Positions 1 to 9,869 of a stretch of 64,000 nt of DNA are shown piece after piece; position 1 is the first letter of the stretch; each line of letters starts with the position of its first letter. The stretch is from Rostratula benghalensis (lineage: Eukaryota; Chordata; Aves; Charadriiformes; Rostratulidae), in the NCBI GenBank assembly GCA_013399305.1, contig VXAI01000066.1, positions 1,575,966 through 1,639,965 of the forward strand, in the 5' to 3' direction. The position numbers and the translations under genes are program-made. Below the pieces are notes generated by a model. That model was not told where the DNA came from, did no database searches, and saw only the letters and a list, made by a program, of their open reading frames with translations.

Positions 1-30
<30 letters not shown>
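1..30. repeat. (TG)15 microsatellite
   Basis: An uninterrupted TG dinucleotide run opens the window, about 90 bp before a splice acceptor. It lies in the intron of the plus-strand gene that ends at 475. It is cut by the window edge, so its full length is unknown. Confidence 0.97.
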
Positions 31-34
<4 letters not shown>

Positions 35-123
35 GATGTGGAGGAAGCAGGCCTATGGACCTTGCAGAGTCTGCTGCTGGCCAGCCCTGTGCTGACTCCT
101 GACCTGTTCCTGCCTCCCTCCAG

Positions 124-245
124 GAGAACCGCCGCCGTGCCAAGGAGGAAGTGTCTGCCATGGAGGAAGAGATGGCTCTGGCTGAGGAGCAGCTGCGAGC
201 TCGTCGGGAGGAGCAGGAGCGCCGTAACCCCCTGGGCAGCACGAG
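124..245 (+). CDS. Penultimate coding exon of a coiled-coil protein gene
   Basis: A pyrimidine-rich tract ending CCTCCAG precedes position 124, and the exon ends at 245 before the donor GTAGGT. The frame starting at 124 gives 40 codons plus two bases. The product is dominated by Glu, Arg, Ala and Gln (it starts [20 protein letters not shown]), with heptad-like hydrophobic spacing, so it is the end of an alpha-helical coiled coil. The two leftover bases (AG) join the first base of the next exon to make an Arg codon, so splicing stays in frame. Earlier exons lie to the left of the window. I do not recognise the protein: centrosomal, ciliary, cytoskeletal and motor-associated coiled-coil families all fit. 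Exon structure is seen directly; function is not established. Confidence 0.75.
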
Positions 246-390
246 GTAGGTGCTGGCCCTGCCTGGCCATGGATTGCCTGCCTAGCAGCAGGAGTAGTGA
301 GCTGTGTGGAGGATCCCGACTTCCCCGTGGGTATTCTGGTGTAGGGAAGTGTTGCACATTGCACCAGTCACCCTTGTCCTCTCCTGGCAG

Positions 391-475
391 ATCTACTAAA
401 ATTTACACCCCTGGCCAGAAGGAGCTGGGAGAACCCCTGAGGCCGAGACACAGCCCAGCCCGCTTTGGCCTCTAA
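391..475 (+). CDS. Terminal coding exon of the same coiled-coil gene
   Basis: The acceptor TCCTGGCAG ends at 390. The first base completes an Arg codon carried over from the 124-245 exon. There follow 27 codons and TAA at 473-475. The tail ([20 protein letters not shown], then SPARFGL) is rich in Pro, Arg and Gly. That is typical of a short unstructured C-terminus after a coiled coil. The intron between the two exons is only 145 bp, in keeping with a compact GC-rich avian microchromosome gene. The coiled-coil-to-basic-tail layout is seen; the family is not recognised. The next gene in the window is on the opposite strand, so the two are arranged tail to tail. Confidence 0.72.
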
Positions 476-655
476 GAAGGCAGTGCCCATTGCTTTGAGG
501 CTTAAAGACTTCTGGGAGCAGCTGAGCCTTAGGAGAGTGAGCTCCTCTAATCTCTGTACTCCATGAGGTTTTCTACAGCTTGTGGCCCAGGAAGGCTTTG
601 GTGCTTGGCACTAAATTTTGCTACAGAACAGAAATAATTTTATTTGTTTAAAGGT
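476..655 (+). terminator. Probable 3' UTR and cleavage region of the plus-strand gene
   Basis: No canonical AATAAA follows the stop codon. The best candidate is AATAAT at 633-638 in a short AT-rich stretch, followed by T- and GT-rich sequence that could be a downstream element. The exact end is inferred. Confidence 0.35.
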
Positions 656-1302
656 TGTCGGTCTAATCCTTGCTTTCTTTTGCACCGCATCTTGTCCTGG
701 AGGGTGAGTGTTGGCTGGAGGCAGCCCTGCAGAATCGTGCAGGGCTGCTGCTGCCAAGCTGTTGCCCTGTAGAGTCTGGAACAAGACACAAAATTACCCT
801 GACCCAGAGGGCGAAGACCCCTAGAGGGTCCCTGTCCCAGCCCTGGCCCACACTGCTGCGAAGGCAGTTCTCCTGCAGCCCCTGCCCAGCTCTCCCTGTG
901 CACACAGGACAGAGGCCCAGCCCTGTTTCAGGTCAAGCTGTGGCAGGATTTCTGCTCACCTTCGGCTGCCCACACTTGCGGTGCTGCCTGTGTGTTCTGG
1001 CCATGAAGGATGTGTTTTCCTCCTGCATCCTGCCCTGTGTGTCTTGAAGATACCTGGAGGAATGGCAGGGGAGAGAGGAGGTGGTGCAGAGACAACCCTG
1101 ATCTGCTGGCCTTGCTGGAGCTTGGGTAGTCCAGCAGTTGTCCATCTGTCCCATGCACTCTGCTGGCAGCAGGGACTGCTGTGCACAGAGAGCTCAGCCC
1201 CACTCCCCATATTCCCCCACGTACTCCTTTCTGCTTCTCAGCTCGGTGGGCTGCGTGATTTGTGGCCTGGTGATCTTGTGCCCTGGTGTCTCCTTCACCT
1301 AC
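656..1302. other. GC-rich convergent intergenic spacer, no gene seen
   Basis: This lies between the end of the plus-strand gene and the minus-strand coiled-coil fragments. It is open over long stretches in several frames on both strands because it is GC-rich and poor in stop trinucleotides. None of these frames has coding-like composition or paired splice sites. I see no repeat here. Confidence 0.5.
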
Positions 1303-1466
1303 CTGCAAACAAGGTGTGAGCTGAGTGAGCTGGTGTGAGGAGAAGGCAGCCACCTGTCCCTGTCTGCCCCTGGAAGGCTTCTCACTCAACATCTGCTCCT
1401 TCTCCTGCTGGCTGATGTTGACCAGCACCAGCTCCTCCTCCTTGCTCAGCCTGCTGTTGTCAGAGC
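1303..1466 (-). pseudogene. Possible coiled-coil exon, decayed or alternative
   Basis: On the minus strand TTCCCAG precedes 1466 and CAG|GTAGGTGA follows 1303. The interval reads as two bases plus 54 open codons. The first half is coiled-coil-like (SDNSRLSKEEELVLVNISQQ, then EKEQM). The second half is Ser/Gln-rich without heptads, so the real exon may stop near 1397 at GTGAGA. It lies beyond the poly(A) signal at 1850-1855 of the better-supported minus-strand gene. It would therefore belong to a longer alternative transcript, a second small gene, or a duplicated and decaying exon. Splice signals and composition are seen; expression is unknown. Confidence 0.33.
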
Positions 1467-1542
1467 CTGGGAAAAGGGCTCTGGCCCCGAGGGCTGTGAG
1501 GTGGCTGGCTGCATCCTGGGGCTGTCCTGTCCCTGCCCTCAC

Positions 1543-1652
1543 CTCAAAGCAGCAACTTTGCCAGTTGCTTCCTCTTGAAGGCCACTTCTTGTCCCAGGTC
1601 TTTGATGGTCTCCTTGGCTCTGCTGAGCTGCTGCAGACTTTGCTGCCCCTGG
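1543..1652 (-). pseudogene. Coiled-coil exon remnant with a stop just before the donor
   Basis: The minus strand has an acceptor-like CCCACAG before 1652 and a good donor GAG|GTGAGG after 1543. In one frame the interval reads as a clear coiled coil (QQSLQQLSRAKETIKDLGQE, then VAFKRKQLAKLLL), with a TGA one base before the exon end. The other open frame crosses the donor but has no helical pattern. The stop means this is either a terminal coding segment, an exon whose true donor lies elsewhere, or a decayed copy. It sits between the 1303-1466 fragment and the main minus-strand gene, and both have similar Gln/Glu/Lys-rich composition. Confidence 0.35.
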
Positions 1653-1849
1653 CTGTGGGTGGCTCCCAGGCTCCTGCGACGGGACCTGGTTCTATTCCTC
1701 CTCTGCCCTCAGCTGCAGAGAAGGTAAGGTGTTGGTGGGTGCTGCCTTGTGGGTGAGTGCTGCTTCCTGCCAGAGCGAGGTCTGTGCCCTCTCTCCTGCT
1801 GCCCATTCGGTTCCCTGCCCCTCCTGCAGCGAAGGCTTTGCTCTAGGGA

Positions 1850-1855
1850 TTTATT
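1850..1855 (-). terminator. AATAAA polyadenylation signal, minus strand
   Basis: The plus strand reads TTTATT, giving a canonical AATAAA on the minus strand about 100 bp after the stop codon at 1955-1957. This is the right distance for the end of the short coiled-coil gene and the main reason to take 1955 as its true end. Confidence 0.55.
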
Positions 1856-1954
1856 CTCTCTCTGGAGAATGCTTGTCCAGTTCTTTGCCTGCCACAGCTC
1901 TTGCTAGAGCTTTTCCTTCCTGTCCTGCTGACAGTACAGCTGCCCTTTTAGTTC

Positions 1955-2207
1955 TCATGACGTGGTAGCCTGCTCCTGGTGGGCCCTGGAGGCAGGGAGA
2001 CTGGGGCCAGGCTGACGGAGGGACTCCCACAGCAGGTTTTGTCCACTCCCCACCAGCTCCCTCAGGGCTTGGAGCTGCTCCTGGCTCTTCTGCAGCTTCT
2101 CTTGGGCCTGGGCCACAGCCTGCAAGTGTTTCAGCACCTGCTCCAGGGTGATCTGCTGTTTCCACTGCCACAGGCTCAGCTCTGCCTGGAGCCCTGCTGC
2201 CTCCTCC
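1955..2207 (-). CDS. Terminal coding exon of a small coiled-coil gene
   Basis: Read on the minus strand, an acceptor (CTCATCCCCAG) precedes 2207. One base completes an Arg codon from the previous exon; 83 codons and TGA follow. The product is a strong coiled coil (LQAELSLWQWKQQITLEQVL, KHLQAVAQAQEKLQKSQEQL, QALREL), with Leu and Gln at regular heptad positions for about 60 residues. A short Pro/Ser-rich tail then ends the protein. The phase matches the 2332-2465 exon exactly, across an intron of only 124 bp. An AATAAA follows at 1850-1855. A possible internal donor (GAGCTG|GTGGGG) could splice instead to the 1.3-1.65 kb fragments. The protein is not recognised; rootlet- or centrosome-type proteins have this composition, but so do many others. 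Confidence 0.58.
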
Positions 2208-2331
2208 CTGGGGATGAGGGCACAGCCTGAGCTGTGGTGGCCCCAGGCTGCCCTCCCTTGGTGGAGTGGGCATGGGAACAACCCTGGCAGGGCTCTCTGT
2301 GCCAGGGACAGCCAGCCTCAGGGCCTTCTAC

Positions 2332-2465
2332 CTGCTCTGTGCCTGCTCGGCTTTCCTGCTGCTGCCTGCTTGCCCCTGCTCTGCTTGCGGCTCGGCCTCC
2401 GCCTTGCACTTGGCCTCACAGGGTGTTCCCTTCCCCAGGGATGAGCGTGGCTGCTCCTCTGTGCG
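2332..2465 (-). CDS. Coding exon upstream of the terminal coiled-coil exon
   Basis: Minus strand: the acceptor CACCCTGCAG precedes 2465 and the donor CAG|GTAGAA follows 2332. The exon is 44 codons plus two bases, entering in phase 0. The predicted segment begins RTEEQPRSSLGKGTPCEAKC and becomes Ala/Glu/Gln/Lys-rich (KAEAEPQAEQGQAGSSRKAE), leading into the coiled coil of the next exon. The two remaining bases join the next exon to encode Arg. Phase compatibility across a short intron, plus splice sites at both ends, is the evidence. I could not place earlier exons with confidence between here and the X-box at 4270. The gene is therefore partial as annotated. Confidence 0.52.
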
Positions 2466-4269
2466 CTGCAGGGTGCTCCAGCCCTGGGCAGCTTGAGATA
2501 GTGTGTGTGGGGGTGGCATTGCCTCCTCCCACCCTGCCCCAGGACTCCTGTGGGAAGCGGAGCAGGGCTCAGCCCTTGCAGAGGAGTTTGGGGACGCTCG
2601 CTCTCGTGACGCCTATGGCCCCCCTGGCTGCTGCCCCTGCCCTGGGGCTTGGGGAGCTGCCTCTCCACCTTCCCAGAATGGCTCAGGGAAACACTGTGCC
2701 TTGTGAGTGGGCAACTCACAAAAGCCCCAAAAGCACAGGGACCCTGTGGTCCCCCAGGGGCTGTGCCATCTTCCCCACTGTTGCACCAGGATGGTGAGCG
2801 CTGCTGCAGTGGAGGGATGTGCAGTAGCTGACGGGGAGGCTCTGCCTCTCAGGCTGCTCCCCTGCTTTATCCCTCAGCCGTGTGCGTGCTGACCTTCAGG
2901 GGCTCCCTGAGGTGTCCCCCTGCCCCGAGCTCCCAGGGGAGCTATTGGCCACATGGACTGAGGCCACTGCTCCGTGGAAGAAGAAGTTGTCAGAAATGGA
3001 ATTTCAATTTCTCCATGCCCTTCCCCTATCCATGCAGCTTCCCAGCACAGATCAATAGTGTTTAGACAGCCAAGGAGATTTTTTTCCCCCCTCTAAAAGC
3101 ATCAGATCAATAGCATTAAAAAAACAAACCCTAAACCCAGCCCCTAAACATCCCCTCTGCCCCTCTGTGGGCTATGGTAAACGTCAACACAGTGGGCCTG
3201 GGGCTGCCCAAGTGCTGTGACAGCAGCGGCTGGGGTGGCCATGCAGTGTGTCCCCTCTGGTCCACTCGCCATGTCTGGAGCACGGACAGAGGGACCTACT
3301 GCAGGGATGCATCCCAGCAGGGTTACAGGTCCCAGGGCAGGCTGAGCGTGCCCCAGAAGCTCCTTTGGGCAAGTGCAGGGCCCGTGGGCAAGGAGAGGCT
3401 CTGAGGATGGAGATGAGCCCGGCTGCCAGCCCAGCTGCTGCTGGGGAGGGAGCTGGACAGAAGTCTAAATCAGCAGCCACATTGGCCACAGCAATCACTG
3501 GGGAAAGGGCAGGTGGTCTTTGCATAGGGAAATCCTGCCCCACAGGAAACCTCCACCCAGGGCTTTTAGGAAGACCAGTCAGGGCACAGGAGATGGACTG
3601 GTGCTGACAGGAGGAATCAGCTCTGGCAGGTGGTGACCTCCAGCCCGTTCCTAGGACACAGGAGACCTGTCCCATCCCATTGGGCTGCAGCTGCCCTGTA
3701 CTGGGTGGGAGACGTGGGTGCACTGCGCCGAGCTGCCAAAGGATGGTGTAAGGCAGTGACCGCAGAGCGTGGGGCAGTGCTGGTTCAGTGAAGGTAGGTG
3801 TGCAGCCGTGCAGGTGTTATGAAAACCAGTCTGTAGAGGCAAAACACTGGTGCAGACGGACTCACTGAAATGGGGTCTGCGGTGCCTGAGCTGGGGGGGA
3901 GCTGCTGGGTGAGCCTGGCACTGAGGTGGGGGGGCAGTGGATGGGGTTGTCCCACCATGGCTTGGCATCTCTGGTAGCTCTGGCTGGTTTGTACTCTCTG
4001 CCTGGGGCAGCAACGCAGCACCTGGGGGGTGCCCTGGGGTGGCAGGGACAGTCCCTTGGTGCCACTGCTGCCTTCAGCGTGGCTGCACCGCCGGGGCCTG
4101 GGCACACACCCGCCGCTGGCCCTGGCTCCCGTGCCACAGGGGCTCCCCGTGCTGCCAGCCCTCGCTGATGCTCGGTGCAATCTCACAGGTAAGTATTTTT
4201 AACTGGAAATTTCCAAGGCCAAGCTGGGCCCAGAAGGTGAACGCAGATGTACCATAATGGAAACCATCG
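2466..4269. other. GC-rich spacer, probably holding 5' exons of the small minus-strand gene
   Basis: This span separates the recognised minus-strand exons from a promoter-like X-box. It contains candidate splice signals, such as a minus-strand GTGAGT near 2710 and a perfect plus-strand CAG|GTAAGT at 4186-4194. No open stretch has convincing coding composition. A plus-strand interval of about 4080-4188, between a CTTCAG acceptor and that GTAAGT donor, is a possible but unsupported exon. Confidence 0.35.
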
Positions 4270-4283
4270 GTTGCCATGGCGAC
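4270..4283. promoter_or_regulatory. X-box (RFX-type) motif
   Basis: GTTGCCATGGCGAC matches the palindromic RFX consensus GTTGCCATGGCAAC at 13 of 14 positions. X-boxes of this form sit close to start sites of many ciliary and basal-body genes. Coiled-coil exons run away from it on the minus strand at 2.5-1.95 kb, so it may be the promoter element of that gene. The match is seen; the link to the gene is inferred. Confidence 0.5.
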
Positions 4284-5162
4284 CTGCTCCACCAGCGGGT
4301 CACAGCCACAGGCACTGGGAGCGGGCGCAGCACCAAGAGCCCTGCGAGCGGGGCCGCTTAACCCCCACTGTGCGGGGACAACTGAATTCAGCCCCGATTT
4401 CTGCCAGTGCAAGGGAAGAAAATTTCCCTGCAGATTGTGATCTTGTTCAGGGGGTGGCCGCCAGGGCACAGAGCTTCCCCCACTGCCGTCTTCTGCCTTG
4501 GTGCTCCACCACAGACCCATGAATTAAAGCTGGATTCCCTCCCCTGGCAGCACCCTGCAGCCAAGCTGGGGCTGAGCCACCTCATGGTGGCACAGCTTGG
4601 CACTGATCTGCTGTCCCCTAACAGAGCCCACCCTTGAAGCCATGGGGTAGCCAGCCCTTTGCCACCTCCTTTGCCCTTGTTACAGCATGCAGTGGTGTCA
4701 CCAAGCTGTGCCCACTGCCAAGCTGGCTGTTGCCTGTGCTGTGATGACCCACACCGCTGCGCCACGCATGCTGAGCTCTGCCAGGACACGTTGCCTTGTG
4801 CCACGCGTGTCACACCGCGTTGTGCTGCACAGACCCCCCCGGCCACCTACTCCTGGAGCAGGGGATCTGCCGTGGGGCTGTGCCTTGGGCCTGTGTTTCT
4901 GGAGGTGACCACTGGCCGCCTGTGCCTGGGCACATCTGACCCTACCTGTCCTCACCTCCAGCTGATGTGCTGCCCATCCTGTTGCCCTGGGGCTGTGGGG
5001 CAGCAGGGCTCAACCCTTCTCCAGCTCCTTGTCAGCCTATGGGGCAGACCCACAACTCTGACCCACCACCACTCACCTGTGCTCTCCTGGTGCTGGGAGG
5101 ACCTGGGGGGCCAAACTGGACCCTCTGCCGGGTGAGCCGGCACCGCAGGGTGCTGGGGGTGG

Positions 5163-5370
5163 GAGTTGTCTCACTTTAATTACTGCCGTAATGTTATTCT
5201 TTTCAGTGCCACGTTAATTGAAATTAAACAGCTGCCACGTTCTGGCTGGGACAAAAGTGAATCCCTTTTCATTCCCCTCTGGTTTAATGAAGACTGACGT
5301 GCTGAGAGGAAACAAAGGCTATCCAGCTGCTGCCTCTCCCCGGCACACGCACCAGCAATTACCGGGGACC
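5163..5370. promoter_or_regulatory. AT-rich block resembling a conserved noncoding element
   Basis: A sharp drop in GC within a GC-rich neighbourhood, with TAATTA at 5177-5182, a second TAAT-type site in GTTAATTGAAATTAAAC, and no transposon signature. Homeodomain-type sites in an isolated AT-rich island are typical of developmental enhancers. Conservation itself cannot be judged from one sequence. Confidence 0.35.
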
Positions 5371-5739
5371 CCATGAGCCGGCGAAGATGCCCTGGAGCAG
5401 CCCCCAGCCCCCAGCCAGGGCAGCTTGGCCCTCACGCCCCGGGGCACTCCTGCCCAAAGGGTCTGGCCAGGGGGGACGTGGAGGACTGGGAGCCCACAGC
5501 ATGGGGGATGCCAGCACGGGGGGTTGTCGGGGAAAACTGGTGAGTCCAGGCTTTGATCCTGGCTGTTAGGGAGCGTTGGGCCACCAGCGGTGCCCCAGTG
5601 TAGCCCCTCATCCCTCCTGCACCACCGGGGTCTGCCATCCCCGTGGGCTCAGCCGGCTTCAGCCTCCCGATGGTCGAAGTCACCAACTGGCCCATAGATC
5701 CTGAACGCCTGAGCTGAGAGAGCAGCAGTAGCTGCAGAG

Positions 5740-6130
5740 GGTCTCCCTCACCAGCCTTAAGCATTTTTTTTTGCTGTTTTAGGGCTAGGAGCTTGCTTGT
5801 GATGCCATTCAGTACTTTAAAATATGCAAAATGAGGCGCTGGTACAAACCTCATTAACACCCGCCTCCAACATCATTAAGATGTTTCCAAGAAAATTAAT
5901 TGAGAGACTCATTAAAAATAAATTAAGAAAAATGTGTTGCAGAGCGCCTGCTCTGAGCTCGTAAATCACGGCTCAAAGCTCCAGGCCGCTGCACAGGCAA
6001 TTAACGCCAGCCAATTTGTTTTATCCTGACTGCGAAAATTAGAAAGCAGACATGGAGATTAGATTAGGGATGTCTGTCAAGCGGAACTTGGAGTGAATAT
6101 TTTAGGATACAAAATGGAAATCGGGAAAAC
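5740..6130. promoter_or_regulatory. TAAT-rich block resembling a conserved noncoding element
   Basis: About 390 bp of AT-rich unique sequence with many ATTAA/TTAAT sites (around 5845-5925 and 5998-6070). It lies between GC-rich flanks and has no CR1 signature and no credible reading frame. It has the texture of a homeodomain-bound enhancer. Inference only. Confidence 0.4.
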
Positions 6131-6209
6131 AAAGCTGGGACTTCATTCGGAAGAGCTGACAGGCAGGGGTGGGGAGGGAGGAGGGAGATTTAGATGTTTT
6201 CTGTTCCAA

Positions 6210-6460
6210 GGAGCCGGCACCGTGTGTGTCTGCCCATCTCCCGCTCCCAGACAGCTCTCCCTGTCCGCCTGCGCCGCCGCCAGCCCCTGTGGGTGCCTGC
6301 ACAGAGCCCCTGCCCCTTTCGGGAAGCGTGAGCTCACGGGGAGGGCGCGCTTTGAAGTCGCCCTGCGTTAAACAGCCCGAGCCCAACACCTCGCCGCTGT
6401 GTGCGCTGCGGGCACACTCGGATTAGCAAACACCGTGCGGCTGGGTGAGACCGGTGCTCG
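6210..6460. promoter_or_regulatory. Small CpG-rich patch
   Basis: CpG dinucleotides are frequent here (for example TTTCGGGAAGCGTGAGCTCA and the GCGCGC at about 6340-6350) compared with the surrounding DNA. It directly follows the TAAT-rich block at 5740-6130. It could be a minor promoter or an orphan CpG island. No start codon or exon is assigned. Confidence 0.35.
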
Positions 6461-9150
6461 GGACTGAGCCAGCTTTGTGCCGTGAGGACCCCTTTGTCCA
6501 TCTCCAGCACCTTCCAGCAGAGGATCTCCAACCACTTTATATTCATGAGCTGAACTGCAGAGCCCTTCTGCGAGATGAGCAAGGGTTATTAGCACCCGTT
6601 TTGCACAGGGAAGCCGAAGCAGAGACCAGTTGAGGTCTGGCTTGTAGCTGGGTGAATGCACAAACAGCTGGTGCAGCAGCGTCAGCCGTCCCGTTTGCAC
6701 ACCCCGGAGGTTGTGTCCTGGACACACCGAGGGCCGCTTGTGCAGCCCAACACCCGGCCGTGGCTGGGGCAGGATGGGCCACGGTGAGCACAGGAGGGGG
6801 CGGTTTGCAGACACCCCCGCAGAGAGCTGACAACAGCCCAGGGCAAAGTGTCCTCTCTGCCATCAGCCGCACAACAGGAACGGGTGTGACGGGAGTGACC
6901 CCGCAACGTGGCCACCACAGCAAAGGCCACCTCTTCCCTTCCCTGTCACATGGACTCGATTCCAGGGGAGAGGGCGAGCAGCTTCTGCTGGCTGGGGTGG
7001 GGGGCACCATCAGATGTTCTGCTGCTCTGAGTCAACTGATGCTGGCCTCCTCCCTGGCTGGGTGTTATTTCCTACCAGCCATCCTGAAGGGATAGTTTTC
7101 AGACAGTGACAATCATAATTTTGCACATGGGAAAGAGAAAAAAATAATCCACTGGATGGGGCGGGCCTTAAATCCTTATTTTCTTTGCTTTCTTATCTCA
7201 CATTTTCTAAGCATGCTGAGCATCATCTCAGGACCAACTCCATAATGCACCTGATGGATTCGGATGGCATTTTAAAAGAACTCTCCAAGTATGTAAATAG
7301 CTTACTAGTGTCCTCCTGCATTTCAGCTGCCTTTCTCTGACAGCCCCTTCTTCATGGTCCCCTCCCCAGAATGAAGGGAATGCTGCTTTTTTACAGCCCC
7401 TATAGGTAAGTTCAGATAAATTTCAGTATTTAGTGTCTGTGCTAATAATATACACCCTCCCCTAATCCTGACTGGTTTCGACCAGATACATCTACTGGCA
7501 TCAGTGTGGGTCAAGCCCACGGATGGTTTGGGGTATTTTTTGTTGTTGTTGGTTTTTTGGCTAGTGCCTGAAGCACCTTTTAACATAAGGAACTTCTGAC
7601 TTCCCACCAAATGAGAGCCTGGGGGCTTGTGCACAAGCTTCCCCCCACCCCAGCCCAGATGATGCCTCACTCCCTCCACGTGGGTTCCTGGACCAGTGCC
7701 CGGTGCACTGCAACTGGGCAAATGGACAGGAAAAATCCATTTGGAGCAAACCCCAGTTGGGATCACTTTAATAAGAGCAAGCTCTTGGAGCGTGCAAAGA
7801 GGCACAGAGGATGGTGAACTCCTCCAGCCACTGCGAGGCAGATGTCAGAGCAGACAGCAGTATTTTTACCTAACAAATGGAAGAAAACCAAGAAATGAGT
7901 GATGAAATCGTTAATGGCAAATTCATGGCCATAGGGATGGGGGGACAGCAAAGATGTCCCACCACCAGAGAGACTGGATACTGTGATACGCCAGGCACAG
8001 GCAGGTGACACCAGGTCACCACAAAATGTGAACTCCTGGTTCTAGGAGCAATGAACAGACTCTGCTGCAGTGGTGCAGGGACCTGTCCTGGGAGCATGGG
8101 CTTGGTGGAGGACACGGCCGTCTTGGAGATGAATCAGTGGCCCATGGGTGTTCAGTGGAAGCTGTGGGCTAATGAGTCAATGTAATGGCTAAATTAGCAA
8201 CAGGCAAGGAGTTGTGGTCTCTTGGTGGTGGTGGGGTCTGGCCTGCTCCTGGTGTTCACGGTGCAGAGGAATGTTGGAGCGCTGGGAAAGGCTCCAAGAG
8301 GAGCCACGTGCACGGCCTCAGCCTGCAAGACTCAAGTGGCACTGTATGAGGGGGTTTGGTGGAGAGGAGAGTGAGGGGTAATTTGCTCACAGATCTTTAT
8401 GAAAGTGGTTTCATGGAGAACAGCGTCAATAACAGAAGGCTCTTCGATCTAACAGGCGGAAGTCCATCTCAGTCTGACGACTGTGAGATGAAACAAGCCC
8501 AACTTGAACTGGAAATAAAGCAGATGCATTAGGAGTTAGCTCTTGGCAGAGTAAACTGAATGCTGCAGACGTGCCATCCGTGGGCATTAAAACCAACGAC
8601 TGGACAGCTTGTTTCCATCTCTGCTCACCCAGACACTGATTCCAAAGCAGACGTTAATTCTGGTGGTGCTGTGATGGGGTGGGAGGCAGCGTGCTGGGGC
8701 TTCGCTGCTCCCCGTGGTGCCCTGAGCCAGCACACCCGTCCTGGGGCTTGGCTGGGGGCGTATGGCTGGGCTTGTGATCCAGGCCCCGGGTAGGGTGTTG
8801 CAGAAACACTGAAAAGAGATTTCGGGCTGAAAGCTCCACTCAGGTTTTCAGTCCTGCTCAGAGGGGGGGTTCCCTGTGTGAGCTGAGGCCTCGGGCACCT
8901 CAGTGTCCGCAGCCGGAGGGGACCACGGACACCATCACGTCGTGCTCAGGCTCAGCTCCGTCTCAACCGCTTCTTTTTCGCAGCTAAAATTTTCCACACC
9001 GAGCCTTTGCATGAAGATGCATTTAATTCAAACGTTTGATTAACCTCCTTTCAACTATTTCTGAGTTACGGAATGAGTGGAAAAATACTTGCATGTAAAA
9101 AATTACCAGTGTTAAAAATAATTCCAACCACAGGAAAAATAGCTACATTT
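6461..9150. other. No gene seen; two AT-rich enhancer-like blocks
   Basis: I find no convincing exon. About 7085-7330 and 8985-9145 are AT-rich, unique and poor in CpG, with TTTGATTAACC and TTTAATTC type sites, and resemble noncoding regulatory DNA. The remainder is GC-rich filler with scattered homopolymers. Short open frames here have no coding-like composition. Confidence 0.4.
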
Positions 9151-9732
9151 TTTTTAGCTTAACCAGACCTCGGCCTCGTGTGGCCTAACTCCTTCCTGAG
9201 AAACAAACACTTGCAACTTCAACAAAAATGCTTTTGAGCGTGCTCAGACGGCAAAGCCTGAGCCTACGAGGGAAAAAAAGACACAGGAAAAAGAAAGGGG
9301 GGAAAAAAAAAGAAATAAAAAAGAGTAAAACCGAAGGGAACTCCAGTCTAATCCCACCGTCTCCCTCAACCCTGCCATGGAGCGGGGGGTGGAGCACTGC
9401 CGAGGGGCCACGGCAGGGACTGCTGGGCAGCAGGTCCGTGTGGGTGGTGGTCCATGAGGAGAAGGTGACTCACCCAGGAGGGCTTCCCAGGTTTTTTGTG
9501 GTTTGGGCACTTGACCAAGCGTGACTGGAGGCAAAGGAGAAGGAAAAAAGGGGCTGCTGGGGAACAGCTGGATTTCTCCAGCAGGATTTAATGGAGAATG
9601 TGTTTATTGTCCGATCTGAGGAGACAACCAAGGTGTATCTAGAGCTGGGGAGCTCTTCCTCCTCAGGGCACGGAAGCAATGGGAGAACCCACAGGTAAGA
9701 GAAGTACAGACGTCTCCATGGCTGTCCACTGG

Positions 9733-9769
9733 CACTGGCTCCCTGACACCTCGCTGCGGGGAGCCAGTG
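9733..9769. repeat. Perfect 11-bp stem inverted repeat (hairpin)
   Basis: CACTGGCTCCC at 9733-9743 is the exact reverse complement of GGGAGCCAGTG at 9759-9769, with a 15-base loop. A second, tighter palindrome, TGGGATG G CATCCCA, follows at 9784-9798. Both lie just before the strand-switching minisatellite. No function is established. Confidence 0.7.
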
Positions 9770-9869
9770 GATGGCTGGGATGCTGGGATGGCATCCCACC
9801 TCCCAGATGGACCATTCCTGGTAGCCCAAGCAGGACTTCTGAGCAAGCCAGAGAGGCAACTGGCAAAAC

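Noticed and set aside
2..123. Coding potential running from the window start into the first exon
   Set aside because: It is the TG microsatellite plus intron. The real frame of the 124-245 exon is different and begins at an AG acceptor.
3120..3150. Telomere-like AACCCTAAACCC
   Set aside because: Only about two imperfect units in an A-rich context; not a telomeric array.
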